Below are positions 15,158 to 23,365 of a stretch of 32,861 nucleotides of DNA, piece by piece. Numbering within the stretch: position 1 is the stretch's first letter; every line of letters begins with the position of its first letter. Made by a program: the position numbers and the translations under genes. The notes beneath the pieces were generated by a model. The model was not told the origin of the DNA. It searched no databases and saw only the letters and a list, made by a program, of their open reading frames with translations. The DNA is from Mycolicibacterium vinylchloridicum (GTDB lineage: Bacteria; Actinomycetota; Actinomycetes; Mycobacteriales; Mycobacteriaceae). The DNA is taken from positions 1 to 32,861 of the forward strand of contig NZ_JACBJQ010000055.1 in the NCBI RefSeq assembly GCF_013404075.1. The letters are read 5' to 3'.

Positions 15158-16900
15158 ATGACCGCGACGAGCGATGTCGCCCACACGGAAACCTTGGTGG
15201 AGCTGCGCGAGCAGCTGTCCAATCTGCAAGGCCTGCTGATGCTTGCCATGTTGATGACCCAGAGTGGTGACGAAAACAAGATCATTCAGCTCAGCACGAC
15301 TTCATTACCAGCGTTCTACCGTTGCCCGTTCGTTGGCATCTATCTGACCGACGGAGGGTGGCAGAAGGCTCTAGGCGCCCGGGTCGACTACTCGGCAACC
15401 GCGGAACTCGACGCCTCGATAGCCACTTTGGGGCCTTCTGGTGGTGTTCTAACCCTCGGCCGATATGCCTGGTGTGTGGCCCTGCCGTTGCGCGGCCTCG
15501 ATGCGCACATCGGTTTCTTCATCGTCGCGTCAGATGAGGAACCATCCGTCGGCGAGCAGTTTCTACTCCGTGTACTGGTGCAACAAACCGGTGCCGCGCT
15601 CGCCAACGCGCGACTCCATCGGAAGGAACAAGCCAGTACTGAAGCTCTACGCGACAGCAATATCGCACTTGCGGAGTCCGTCTCCGCCTTGGAGAACGCC
15701 GCGCGGATTCACGCACGCCTCACCGAGGTGGCAGCAAAGGGCAACGGTGAGGAAGGCATTGCAATCGCATTGCACGAACTGACTGGATTGTCCGTAGCCA
15801 TCGAGGACCGCTTTGGAAACCTGCGGGCCTGGGCTGGTCCTGACTGTCCGGAGCCGTATCCCAAGGACAACGCTAATGCACGTGAAGCAATGCTGCAGCG
15901 CTGCATTCGAGCGGGGGAGCCGATTCGCCACGCCGGCAGATTGTCAGCGGTGGCAAACCCCCGTGTGGACATTGTGGGCGTCGTCTCGCTCATCGACCCC
16001 GACGAAGGTGGTGGAGAACAGGCCAAAGTTGCCCTTGAGCACGGAACAACTGTCCTGGCAATGGAATTGGCGCGGCTACGCAGCCTCGCCGAGGCGGAAC
16101 TGCGGTTGCGGCGAGATCTGGTCGAGGAGGTCTTGCTCGGCACCGACGACGAGAGCGCATTGGCGCGCGCCGAAGCTCTGGGCCACGACCTTGGTACTCC
16201 CCACCGGGTTGTGATCGTTGAATCCGAAGGGCGTTGCGCCGACATGGAGAAGTTTTTCCACGGTGTGCGACGCGCTGCTCGCCATGCTCACATGGGCACT
16301 TTGGTTGTTGCCCGCTCCAACACCGTCGTGATCTTGTCCGACGCCGACATGAACCGGGATAGATTCGTCTCCGCGCTTGTCAGCCATCTCGGAAGCGACG
16401 ATTGCCGAGTTGGCGTTGGCGGATGGTGTGACCGTCCACGGCACCTTCCGCGCTCGTATCGCGAGGCGCAACTCGCTCTCAAAATGCAGCGACGCGTCGG
16501 TAGCCGCGACCCTGCGGCGGTCACCTTCTACGACGAACTCGGCGTGTACCGAATTCTCGCCGAAGTAGAAAATCAAGATTCAATCGAGCGATTCGTGCGC
16601 CAATGGCTGGGGCCGCTGCTGGACTACGACGCCGCGAAGCAATCACAGCTTGTCGCCACATTGTCCGCCTATCTTGAATGCGGCGGCCATCACGACGCCA
16701 CCACAGCTGCGATCTTCGTGCACCGCAGCACCTTGAAGTATCGCTTGTCCCGTATTCGCACCCTGCTTGGCCTCGATGTCAATGACCCAGACGTGCGCTT
16801 CAATCTGCAGATGGCAACGCGGGCATGGAAAACCCTGGAGCACTTAGGCTCCGGCGACGGGCATATGTCCCACCAGGTGGAGATTCCGCCCACCTTGTAG
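15158..16900 (+). CDS. PucR/CdaR-family transcriptional regulator with GAF-like domain
   Basis: A 580-aa regulator. The N-terminal ~30 residues look coiled coil (LREQLSNLQGLLMLAML). A GAF-like sensory domain spans roughly residues 40-155, followed by a helical linker and a second sensory region to about 285. The central CdaR GGDEF-like domain covers about 320-450. The C-terminal PucR helix-turn-helix (about 510-565) reads HHDATTAAIFVHRSTLKYRLSRI in part, the usual HTH_30 pattern. It is the likely activator or repressor of the alkene/CoM genes, sensing an intermediate together with the MEDS protein. Start is ATG at 15158, 10 bases after the MEDS stop; the ribosome site is weak, suggesting coupling. 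Target sites are not known; nearby dyads at 14506 and 16955 are candidates. Confidence 0.85.
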   Translation: MTATSDVAHTETLVELREQLSNLQGLLMLAMLMTQSGDENKIIQLSTTSLPAFYRCPFVGIYLTDGGWQKALGARVDYSATAELDASIATLGPSGGVLTLGRYAWCVALPLRGLDAHIGFFIVASDEEPSVGEQFLLRVLVQQTGAALANARLHRKEQASTEALRDSNIALAESVSALENAARIHARLTEVAAKGNGEEGIAIALHELTGLSVAIEDRFGNLRAWAGPDCPEPYPKDNANAREAMLQRCIRAGEPIRHAGRLSAVANPRVDIVGVVSLIDPDEGGGEQAKVALEHGTTVLAMELARLRSLAEAELRLRRDLVEEVLLGTDDESALARAEALGHDLGTPHRVVIVESEGRCADMEKFFHGVRRAARHAHMGTLVVARSNTVVILSDADMNRDRFVSALVSHLGSDDCRVGVGGWCDRPRHLPRSYREAQLALKMQRRVGSRDPAAVTFYDELGVYRILAEVENQDSIERFVRQWLGPLLDYDAAKQSQLVATLSAYLECGGHHDATTAAIFVHRSTLKYRLSRIRTLLGLDVNDPDVRFNLQMATRAWKTLEHLGSGDGHMSHQVEIPPTL

Positions 16901-16954
16901 CCTCCCAGGTCATATTCGGTTGGGCGCCAGCCTATTACCTTCAGGTTGATTGGC

Positions 16955-16992
16955 GTCGACGTAACTACGGACCCAGGTCCGTGTACGTCGGC
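16955..16992. promoter_or_regulatory. Long two-part dyad upstream of the CoA-transferase operon
   Basis: Two nested perfect inverted repeats share one centre. The inner pair is ACGGACC (16967-16973) and GGTCCGT (16976-16982) around CA. The outer pair is CGACGTA (16957-16963) and TACGTCG (16984-16990), with a small 3/1-base internal bulge between them. It lies 55 bases after the regulator stop and 31 bases before the CoA-transferase start. No T-run follows. It could be a regulator operator or a terminator for the regulator gene. Confidence 0.5.
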
Positions 16993-17022
16993 AAAGTCTG
17001 ATGACAGGATGCGCGAACATCG

Positions 17023-17931
17023 ATGAACAGTTTCTCCCCCTATGTAGACAAGCGCCGGACACTATCCGAAGCGGCACAGCTCATCCAGAATGGCGACATC
17101 GTCGCACTCGGTGGAGGGCTGTGCGGGAGGCTGCCAATGGCGCTGGTCCGAGAAATGATCCGGGCCCACCGCCGCGACCTACACCTCGTTGGATCCGCAC
17201 ACAGCATCGACGTCGACCTGCTGGTAGCCGCCGGTGCAGTCGCGGTCTGCGAAGAAAGCTATGTGGGCTTCGAGCAAGACCTGGGTCTGGCACCCGCGTT
17301 TCGCCGGGCCGCCACTTCTGGTACGCTTGAGGTACGCGAAAGTTGTTGCGCCACAATCCTTACCCAGCTGCGCGCGGCGGAAATGGGACTACCTTTCATG
17401 CCCGTACGAGGCGTCAAGGGAACCGGAATTAAGGACTTACACCCCGAATACGGAGAGGTTGACTGCCCCTTCACCGGTGAAACCCTCGTCGCCGTACCGC
17501 CATTGGCTCCTAACGTGGCATGCATCCACGCGGCCATGGGTGACAGGTATGGCAACTTGCACATTGCTCAACCATTTGTCCTTGACGAGCGGTTCGCCTC
17601 GGCTTCGACTCAGGTGATCGCGACGGTCGAGCGCATCGTCAGCCCCAACGCCGTGGCAGCGGCCGGGATTGTCATACCCGGCCATCTTGTGAGTGCGATT
17701 GTCGAGGTACCGTTCGGCGCGCATCCGACGTCGTGTTACCCCGAATATGCGTACGACAGAGGACATATCGCCATGTACCTTGAGGCCGCTCGAGCAGGGG
17801 ACCGGGAGGTATCGGACTACCTGGAGCGTTACGTCCTCTGCGGGGAAGACGCATATCTCGACCAGATTGACGCGAGTCGTCTCACAAAATGGAGTTCATC
17901 CAACCAGGACTGGCAGGAGTTGTTCAGATGA
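17023..17931 (+). CDS. CoA-transferase subunit A (glutaconate CoA-transferase-like)
   Basis: Alpha subunit of a family I (GctA-like) CoA transferase, 302 aa. It has the glycine-rich GDIVALGGGLCGRLPMAL near the N-terminus, GVKGTGIKDLHP in the middle and HAAMGDRYGNLH, which match GctA/IpdA. It would work as a heteromer with the next gene, moving CoA from an acyl-CoA to a carboxylate. Start ATG 17023 lies 122 bases after the regulator, so this begins a new operon; the stop overlaps subunit B by ATGA. Together with the CoA ligase downstream and the CoM enzymes nearby, the acceptor may be a CoM-linked acid derived from the alkene, but an actinobacterial steroid or dicarboxylate role for related proteins means the substrate is not fixed. 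Confidence 0.85.
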   Translation: MNSFSPYVDKRRTLSEAAQLIQNGDIVALGGGLCGRLPMALVREMIRAHRRDLHLVGSAHSIDVDLLVAAGAVAVCEESYVGFEQDLGLAPAFRRAATSGTLEVRESCCATILTQLRAAEMGLPFMPVRGVKGTGIKDLHPEYGEVDCPFTGETLVAVPPLAPNVACIHAAMGDRYGNLHIAQPFVLDERFASASTQVIATVERIVSPNAVAAAGIVIPGHLVSAIVEVPFGAHPTSCYPEYAYDRGHIAMYLEAARAGDREVSDYLERYVLCGEDAYLDQIDASRLTKWSSSNQDWQELFR

Positions 17932-18770
17932 GCGGCGACGAATGGGGCTTCGACGAGTGGTTTGTCGTGGCGCTAGCGCGGACAATTCGCGATCAGGAGG
18001 CGGTCTTTCACGGCTTCGCCAGCCCGTGTGCGCAAGTGGCAATGCATGTCGCCCGACAGACTCACGCGCGGGACATGATCCTGGTCGAAGGCGCCACTTA
18101 CGCAATCAACCCCGATCCCGTCTTCATCCCGCCGACGGGTAACGACCTTGCTTTGCACCGAGATGCAACCTACCGAATGCGCTTCGAGGAATTCTTCGAC
18201 GCAGCGCTACGTGGTGCCATCGACCGCATGTTTGTGTCCGGCGGACAAATCGACAAGTACGGAAACACCAACGTGACAGCGATTGGCCCGGATCCGCGGC
18301 GGCCAAAAGTCAAGTTGGGTGGAGGCGGCGGAGGATGCAATATCTCCGCAACGATAGGCCACCTCACGCTGTGGACAACGCGGCATCGAAGCGGCCGAAC
18401 TCTCGTGAATCAGGTCGATTTCATTACCGATATAGGTCACCGCACGCCCAGCGGTTCACGAAAGGAACTAGGTTTCACCGGCGGCGGACCGCAATGGCTT
18501 ATCACGGAGCTCGGTATCTTTGATTTCTCGGCCAACGGCGAGGCCTGCCTGCGGGCCGTATGGCCCGATGCCACCATCGATGACGTCTGTGCAGCGACAG
18601 GCTTCGTACCCATCGTTGATCTCTCGCCTGGACTGCTCAGTCCTCCCAGCGTGGCCGAGCTCGCGGCGATTCGATCCATCGATCCGTTGACATGCCGACG
18701 GCTCGAGTTCGACGAGCGTGAACTCAGCCGGCGATTCCGCCGGACAGAGCGCGCAGCATGCAGCTGTTAG
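17928..18770 (+). CDS. CoA-transferase subunit B (glutaconate CoA-transferase-like)
   Basis: Beta subunit, 280 aa from ATG 17928, which overlaps the subunit A stop (ATGA). The frame continues 13 codons upstream but the coupled ATG is the better start. Family I transferases form a covalent glutamyl-CoA on a beta-subunit glutamate, Glu54 in Acidaminococcus GctB. Here Glu54 falls in LVEGATYA, the same number, so the catalytic residue appears present. Further marks are VSGGQIDKYGNTNVTAIG, the glycine run KLGGGGGGCN and the C-terminal pattern around ATGFVPIVDL. The gene ends 13 bases inside the acyl-CoA ligase gene, so the three proteins are made from one message. Confidence 0.85.
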   Translation: MSGDEWGFDEWFVVALARTIRDQEAVFHGFASPCAQVAMHVARQTHARDMILVEGATYAINPDPVFIPPTGNDLALHRDATYRMRFEEFFDAALRGAIDRMFVSGGQIDKYGNTNVTAIGPDPRRPKVKLGGGGGGCNISATIGHLTLWTTRHRSGRTLVNQVDFITDIGHRTPSGSRKELGFTGGGPQWLITELGIFDFSANGEACLRAVWPDATIDDVCAATGFVPIVDLSPGLLSPPSVAELAAIRSIDPLTCRRLEFDERELSRRFRRTERAACSC

Positions 18771-20746
18771 AAGCGCTCTTCGATCCTCGTCGTGTCTTGC
18801 TCGTCGGCGCATCTGAGCGGATAGGCAGCATTGGCAAGCTCCTTGTAAAGAACCTGGAATCCTTCGGTGGGGAGTTGGTTTGCAAAAGTGGGCCTGCACC
18901 CCTTGACGACTGTGGTGAATTCGACCTCGCGATAATCGCGACTCCTGGCGACCACGTGCTGCGGATAACACAGGAACTCTCACATCGAGCGAGGGCGATC
19001 ATCGTGCTCTCAGCGGGCTTCGGTGAAACCGGTACACAAGGTCGGGACGCACAAGCTAACCTTGTCCACTCTGCGCGTCCGGCACGCGTGATCGGCCCGA
19101 ACTGCTTTGGCCTGCAGGACTGCAACCGTCGCCTCAACGCTTCTATTTCGGCCGGCCTACCGTTGGGTGGGGGAGATATTTCCCTCGTCAGTCAGGCCGG
19201 CACGTATGCAATGGCCGCGGCGACCCACTCTTACGACGCTAGATTGCGCTTCGGCAAGGTGATTGCTCTAGGGAACACGAGCGACATCAGCGCTTCCGAA
19301 CTTGTGGCCGAACTGCGCGATGACCCCGAGACGGAGACGCTGTGCTTTGCGCTGGAAAGCCTCCCGGATGCGCGGGCCTTCGTCGAAGAAGTCGAACGTA
19401 CAACCCCGAGCAAGCCGGTAATTGTCTATAAGGCCGGCAAGACCGATGTCGGCGCACGAACGGCCGCAAGTCACACCGGTGCGTTGGCCGCGCCAACCAC
19501 GATGCTTCGTCACACATTACGCCAAGCCGGCGCGGTCCAGGTCGACTCTGGCGAGGAGCTCTTCGACGCTGCCCAGGTGCTCGATGTGCGACCACTGCCC
19601 AACGGACCGCGGATGGGTGTGGTGTCCAATTCAGGCGGTGCCGCAGTGGAATTAACGGATGCGCTCGCCGGACAAGGGTTGACGGTGCCAGAGTTATCCG
19701 ACTCCCTTCGTCAGCGCATCGCCGCAGAGCTGCCGACGTATGCCAGTTCACGCAACCCAGTGGACATCACGCCCGTGTGGGCTGACTATTCGCGCTTGTA
19801 CGCACATCTTGTTGAAACCCTGGCCACCTCGAAGGAAGTTGACGCGATCGTGGTGGTGCTCGCTCACCGAGCTGCAGAGGACGCCGACGCTATCGAAGCG
19901 ATCACCCAAAGTTGTCAAATGTTAAGGACAACACAGGCGGAAGTACCGATTTATGCCTATGCGATCGGCCGGTCAGGGGTTCTTCAAGCGCTCCACTCGC
20001 TGCGCGACACCGGTATCCCGTGTTTCGACGCACCGCACCGTGTCGCACGAGCCGTAGCCCACGCCTACCAGTATGGACAAGCGCGCAGCCGTGCCGGGAC
20101 GCAGTTACCGCCGTTGGCCAACCGGCATGACGTGCAGGCGGAGGACAAGAGAATCGAACTCGCCGATTTACTGACCCGCCGCGGCATCGCGGTTGCCCCG
20201 AGCTGGAGGTGCTCCTCGGTCGACGAGGTCGCCGATGTCGATGTACAGCTGCCGGCCGTGGTCAAGATTGCAGATGCCGAGCACCGAACTGACCGTGACG
20301 GTGTGCGGCTCGATATCCGTTCTCGAGTAGAACTCCACGCCGCTGCAGAGGAAATGCTCATTCGTGCTGCCGGCGGGGATGTTCTTGTCCAGCAGCAGAT
20401 TAGCGGTGTTGAGGTCGTCGTCGGAGCGCTCAGGGATCCCGTGTTGGGACCGATCGTAATGGTAGGCCTCGGAGGCATCTGGGTCGAGGTTTTCGACGAC
20501 GTCCAATTTGCGCTGGCACCCATTCGGCATGACGACGCGCTGGCCCTGATCGCGCAGTTACGCGCCTATCCACTTCTCTGCGGCGCGCGCGGCACACCCG
20601 CGGTAAACCTCGACAGTGTGGCAGACGTCGTCGTGCACCTAGCGCAACTCTGCGCTGATGAACCGAATATCTCGACAATCACTTTGAATCCGGTCATGGC
20701 CACTGCGACGGGCGCAGTGGCGGTCGATTGGAAACTGACGTCCTGA
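18758..20746 (+). CDS. NDP-forming acyl-CoA synthetase (fused alpha-beta, acetate-CoA ligase type)
   Basis: A 662-aa acyl-CoA ligase of the ADP-forming acetyl-CoA synthetase group, with fused subunits. Residues 1-125 form a CoA-binding Rossmann domain (LVGASERIGSIGK; VIGPNCFGL). A succinyl-CoA-ligase-like domain follows (SQAGTYAMAAATH; ALGNTSDISASE). ASHTGALAAP at 237-246 contains His239, the conserved histidine expected to carry phosphate. An ATP-grasp domain occupies about 450-662 (VLVQQQISGVEVVVGALRDP). It would activate a carboxylate, or run in reverse to conserve ATP from an acyl-CoA. The 13-base overlap with the CoA-transferase gene links the two. Substrate is unknown; acetate or a CoM-linked acid fits the locus. 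The family can also include protein acetyltransferases, but no GNAT domain is present here. Confidence 0.85.
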   Translation: MQLLEALFDPRRVLLVGASERIGSIGKLLVKNLESFGGELVCKSGPAPLDDCGEFDLAIIATPGDHVLRITQELSHRARAIIVLSAGFGETGTQGRDAQANLVHSARPARVIGPNCFGLQDCNRRLNASISAGLPLGGGDISLVSQAGTYAMAAATHSYDARLRFGKVIALGNTSDISASELVAELRDDPETETLCFALESLPDARAFVEEVERTTPSKPVIVYKAGKTDVGARTAASHTGALAAPTTMLRHTLRQAGAVQVDSGEELFDAAQVLDVRPLPNGPRMGVVSNSGGAAVELTDALAGQGLTVPELSDSLRQRIAAELPTYASSRNPVDITPVWADYSRLYAHLVETLATSKEVDAIVVVLAHRAAEDADAIEAITQSCQMLRTTQAEVPIYAYAIGRSGVLQALHSLRDTGIPCFDAPHRVARAVAHAYQYGQARSRAGTQLPPLANRHDVQAEDKRIELADLLTRRGIAVAPSWRCSSVDEVADVDVQLPAVVKIADAEHRTDRDGVRLDIRSRVELHAAAEEMLIRAAGGDVLVQQQISGVEVVVGALRDPVLGPIVMVGLGGIWVEVFDDVQFALAPIRHDDALALIAQLRAYPLLCGARGTPAVNLDSVADVVVHLAQLCADEPNISTITLNPVMATATGAVAVDWKLTS

Positions 20747-20751
20747 TAGGA

Positions 20752-20783
20752 CCACGATCGGCCTACCCGTTTGGCCCTCGTGG
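20752..20783 (+). terminator. Hairpin between the CoA ligase gene and etnE
   Basis: Arms CCACGA (20752-20757) and TCGTGG (20778-20783) enclose a second pair GGCC/GGCC (20760-20763 and 20773-20776). The structure begins five bases after the ligase stop and 79 bases before etnE. There is no T-run. It probably ends or attenuates the upstream transcript, so the etn genes may use their own promoter within 20784-20861. Confidence 0.45.
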
Positions 20784-20861
20784 ACGACGCGGCGCGATTC
20801 GACGTCGGCTTATCGTGGCGAACACGAGAGTGATCGCCATACAGCAATTAAGGAGTGCATC

Positions 20862-21971
20862 ATGAAGGTTGGGGCGACTGACGTCCTGCTGCCCACGACG
20901 ATGGTCGGTAACTATCCGAACCCGCGCTGGTACGACGGACATGGATTCGCTCAGTTCCCGAAAGGCGAGTTCGTGTACGACGCGATCAGCCGGGAAGCGT
21001 TCGAAGACGCCGTTCTCGCCATCGTGCATGATCAGGAGGCCGCTGGCCTCGACATCATCTCGGACGGGAAAGTCTACGGCGGCGATTCTCCCTACGGATC
21101 GATCATCTATCACTACTACGAACGGATGAGTGGATTCAAACCGTCGGGAACCAACATCGGTTTGCCGATCTTCTCCACCTTGTATTCACCCATCGTGGAT
21201 TCGGAAGTTCGTCGTGAACATCCGTTCCACCTCGCGACCCTGCGTGCAACAAAGAAGGCGACCAACAAGCCAGTCAAGGTGTCCTATGTCGGCATCCAGG
21301 TGCTCGCCGCCGCGGCAACGAACAAGTTCTACGACGAGGACCGCGAACTCGGCATGGCCATCGCGAAGGCATTCAAAGAGGACTTCCAGGAGCTCGAGCA
21401 GAATGGCTGTGACATTATCCAACTCGACGAGTTTGTCTGGCCCTACGGAATTGGGGACTGGGAAGTCGAGGCCATTAACTACGCGATGGATGGCATCAGC
21501 TGCGACTTCTGGGTGCACACCTGCTGGGGTAACTACTCGGGTACACCGGGATACCTCCCCGAGGAAAACGACAAAGAGTTCGGCGCTTGGGTTCTTGACA
21601 AGAGGACTTCAGAGTCGGCACAACCTGAAGGTGCGGCCGCGATCTTCCCGAAGGTGCTGGAGACCAACATCACCGCGCTGAACTACGAAGTCGGTCGCAC
21701 CGGGCCCGATGACCTAAAACCGCTAATCGACTACAACTGGAACCGCCCCTTCGTCGCGGGCGTCATCGATGTCAAGAGCACGATCACCGAAACTGCCGAC
21801 GAAGTCGCCGACAGGATCCGATCGGTGCTGGAATTTGTTCCGGCAGAGCAACTTGCACTTTCCACGGACTGCGGCCTAGTTAATCTGAACAGAATGGTTT
21901 CCGCGAGCAAGCTGCATGCACTCGCCGACGGCGCAGCAATCGTCCGGGCGGAACTCCAAGGACAGCAATGA
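20862..21971 (+). CDS. etnE: Epoxyalkane:coenzyme M transferase
   Basis: Opens a short epoxide with the thiol of CoM to form a 2-hydroxyalkyl-CoM thioether, removing the toxic product of the monooxygenase. The 369-aa protein is a relative of the C-terminal half of cobalamin-independent methionine synthase. The zinc site is visible as His219-x-Cys221 in VHTCWGN and Cys337 in STDCGLVN; IIQLDEF at 185-191 is also typical. Length agrees with known EtnE/XecA proteins and is far too short for MetE. ATG 20862 has AAGGAG at 20850-20855. It is the first gene of the etnEABCD order known from ethene- and vinyl-chloride-degrading mycobacteria and Nocardioides. Expression probably depends on the MEDS/PucR regulators upstream. 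Confidence 0.93.
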   Translation: MKVGATDVLLPTTMVGNYPNPRWYDGHGFAQFPKGEFVYDAISREAFEDAVLAIVHDQEAAGLDIISDGKVYGGDSPYGSIIYHYYERMSGFKPSGTNIGLPIFSTLYSPIVDSEVRREHPFHLATLRATKKATNKPVKVSYVGIQVLAAAATNKFYDEDRELGMAIAKAFKEDFQELEQNGCDIIQLDEFVWPYGIGDWEVEAINYAMDGISCDFWVHTCWGNYSGTPGYLPEENDKEFGAWVLDKRTSESAQPEGAAAIFPKVLETNITALNYEVGRTGPDDLKPLIDYNWNRPFVAGVIDVKSTITETADEVADRIRSVLEFVPAEQLALSTDCGLVNLNRMVSASKLHALADGAAIVRAELQGQQ

Positions 21972-22289
21972 ACGCACACGATCTCGTTGGCAGAAGTTGG
22001 GGCATAGCACGGTCGATGCTGCAAATTTCTCGATCCGTCTTGCTCTCACTTGGTGATGGCCTCAACGTCGTGTCGACTATCGGCCTGTCCGGACACAACG
22101 CCAAGCCGGAACTGTCATGCGAGGACGATGTGCAACCAAGGAGTACCGACGAATATCAGTGCGGGTCTTCCTCATCGATCCTGGACAACGCGACGTCCGG
22201 AACAAGAACCGAAGATCTGCCCGTCAAAGGAAGTGGGCGCCCGAGCTCTCTGCTCTCGCCCTGGGTCAATGAAGAAGGAGCCGTTCTCA
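21972..22289 (+). other. 318-base etnE-etnA spacer; possible but doubtful 110-aa frame
   Basis: No recognised gene. An open frame starts at ATG 21968, overlapping the etnE stop as ATGA with AAGGACA upstream, and ends at 22300, 11 bases inside etnA. Its 110-aa product is serine-rich and low in motif content, and its third-position GC (about 61 percent by my hand count) is lower than in the start of etnA (roughly 70 percent), so I lean to non-coding. The spacer also has a perfect 10-base palindrome TGTCCGGACA at 22086-22095. A second promoter or mRNA-processing site may lie here. Confidence 0.4.
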
Positions 22290-23342
22290 ATGGCTGTTAG
22301 TCACACTCCACCGCAGCGGAAGGTGCTCTCCGGAAATCGGACATTCGGCTGGGTGACGCCAAAAGGCAAGCGTCCCACCGAGTACGAAGATCTGACCGTG
22401 GGGCAGCAGTCGACCCCGGCGCAGTATGCATTTCAGGGCTGGCCACTCCGATTCGACAACGGACGCGATCCCTACACCGAAGACTCGACGGTACTGCGCT
22501 CGTCTAACTGGTACGCGTATCGCGATCCGAACCAGACGATGAACCGTCCGTACATCGCTGGCGTACACGAAGCTGAAAAAGCCCTCCAGAACACGTTCCT
22601 CGGTGCGAGTGCGGGCGGCCTGTTCGGCTTCGCGAACGAGGAATGGGTAAGCAAGGGCCTCGCCAAGCACTACATGACGTACCCCTTCGTCGAGTACGGC
22701 ATGTTTCTTGCGCTGTGTTACGCAGAGCGCGAGGCACTTTCCGACACGGTGACGTTCTCTATGGTGTTCGAGGCCGCCGACAAACTGCGCCACCTGCAAG
22801 ATGTCGTCTACTACTCGTTCGAACTTGCCGAGGCGCACCCCGAATTCAATGATGAGGACTGCCTGCGGGTCTGGAAAGAAGACCCGGTTTGGCAGGGTGC
22901 TCGTGAGGCGATCGAGAACGTCATTGCGCTCGATGACTGGATGGAGATCGTCGTTGCATTGAACCTGTGCTTCGATCCGCTGTTCGGTGAATTGGCGAAA
23001 GTCGAATACTTCACGCGATTTGCTGGCGCGAACGGCGACCTGGTTACACCGTCGGTTATCGCCTCATCCGAGGCCGACACAGTGCGGACCCGGGCGTGGA
23101 CGAAGGAACTCATCCGCCACCTGGTCGAGGACCCCGAGTATGGCACCCACAACTCGTCGATCATTGCGGCGTGGGTGGATAAATGGAACAGGTACTCGCT
23201 GAAAGCCTGCGACGCCTTCGCTCCCGTGTTCTCCGAGGTTCCTAACCAGCCAACCAGCTACGAGGACGCAATGGCCGAGATCCGAGAAAAGCAGTCGCGG
23301 ATTCTCAACGAACTCAACCTCGACCCGGTATCAGCCAACTAG
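22290..23342 (+). CDS. etnA: Alkene monooxygenase, hydroxylase beta subunit
   Basis: Small (beta) subunit of the soluble di-iron monooxygenase hydroxylase, 350 aa. It has the ferritin-like helical fold of the family without the complete metal-ligand set, and serves a structural role beside EtnC. The N-terminal RTFGWVTPKGKRPTEYED is characteristic of group 4 alkene monooxygenase beta subunits, and the MTYPFVEYGMFLALCYAERE region matches the core. I chose ATG 22290 because AAGGAG lies at 22275-22280. The frame is open back to 22050, but that part is proline- and cysteine-containing with no family match. It is preceded by an unusual 318-base spacer and followed by etnB after 23 bases. Confidence 0.9.
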   Translation: MAVSHTPPQRKVLSGNRTFGWVTPKGKRPTEYEDLTVGQQSTPAQYAFQGWPLRFDNGRDPYTEDSTVLRSSNWYAYRDPNQTMNRPYIAGVHEAEKALQNTFLGASAGGLFGFANEEWVSKGLAKHYMTYPFVEYGMFLALCYAEREALSDTVTFSMVFEAADKLRHLQDVVYYSFELAEAHPEFNDEDCLRVWKEDPVWQGAREAIENVIALDDWMEIVVALNLCFDPLFGELAKVEYFTRFAGANGDLVTPSVIASSEADTVRTRAWTKELIRHLVEDPEYGTHNSSIIAAWVDKWNRYSLKACDAFAPVFSEVPNQPTSYEDAMAEIREKQSRILNELNLDPVSAN

Positions 23343-23365
23343 TCTGAAAGACAAGGTGAATCACG

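Noticed and set aside
22050..22289. N-terminal extension of etnA by 80 codons.
   Set aside because: The true start at 22290 has AAGGAG and begins directly at the family N-terminus; the extension has no similarity and no ribosome site.
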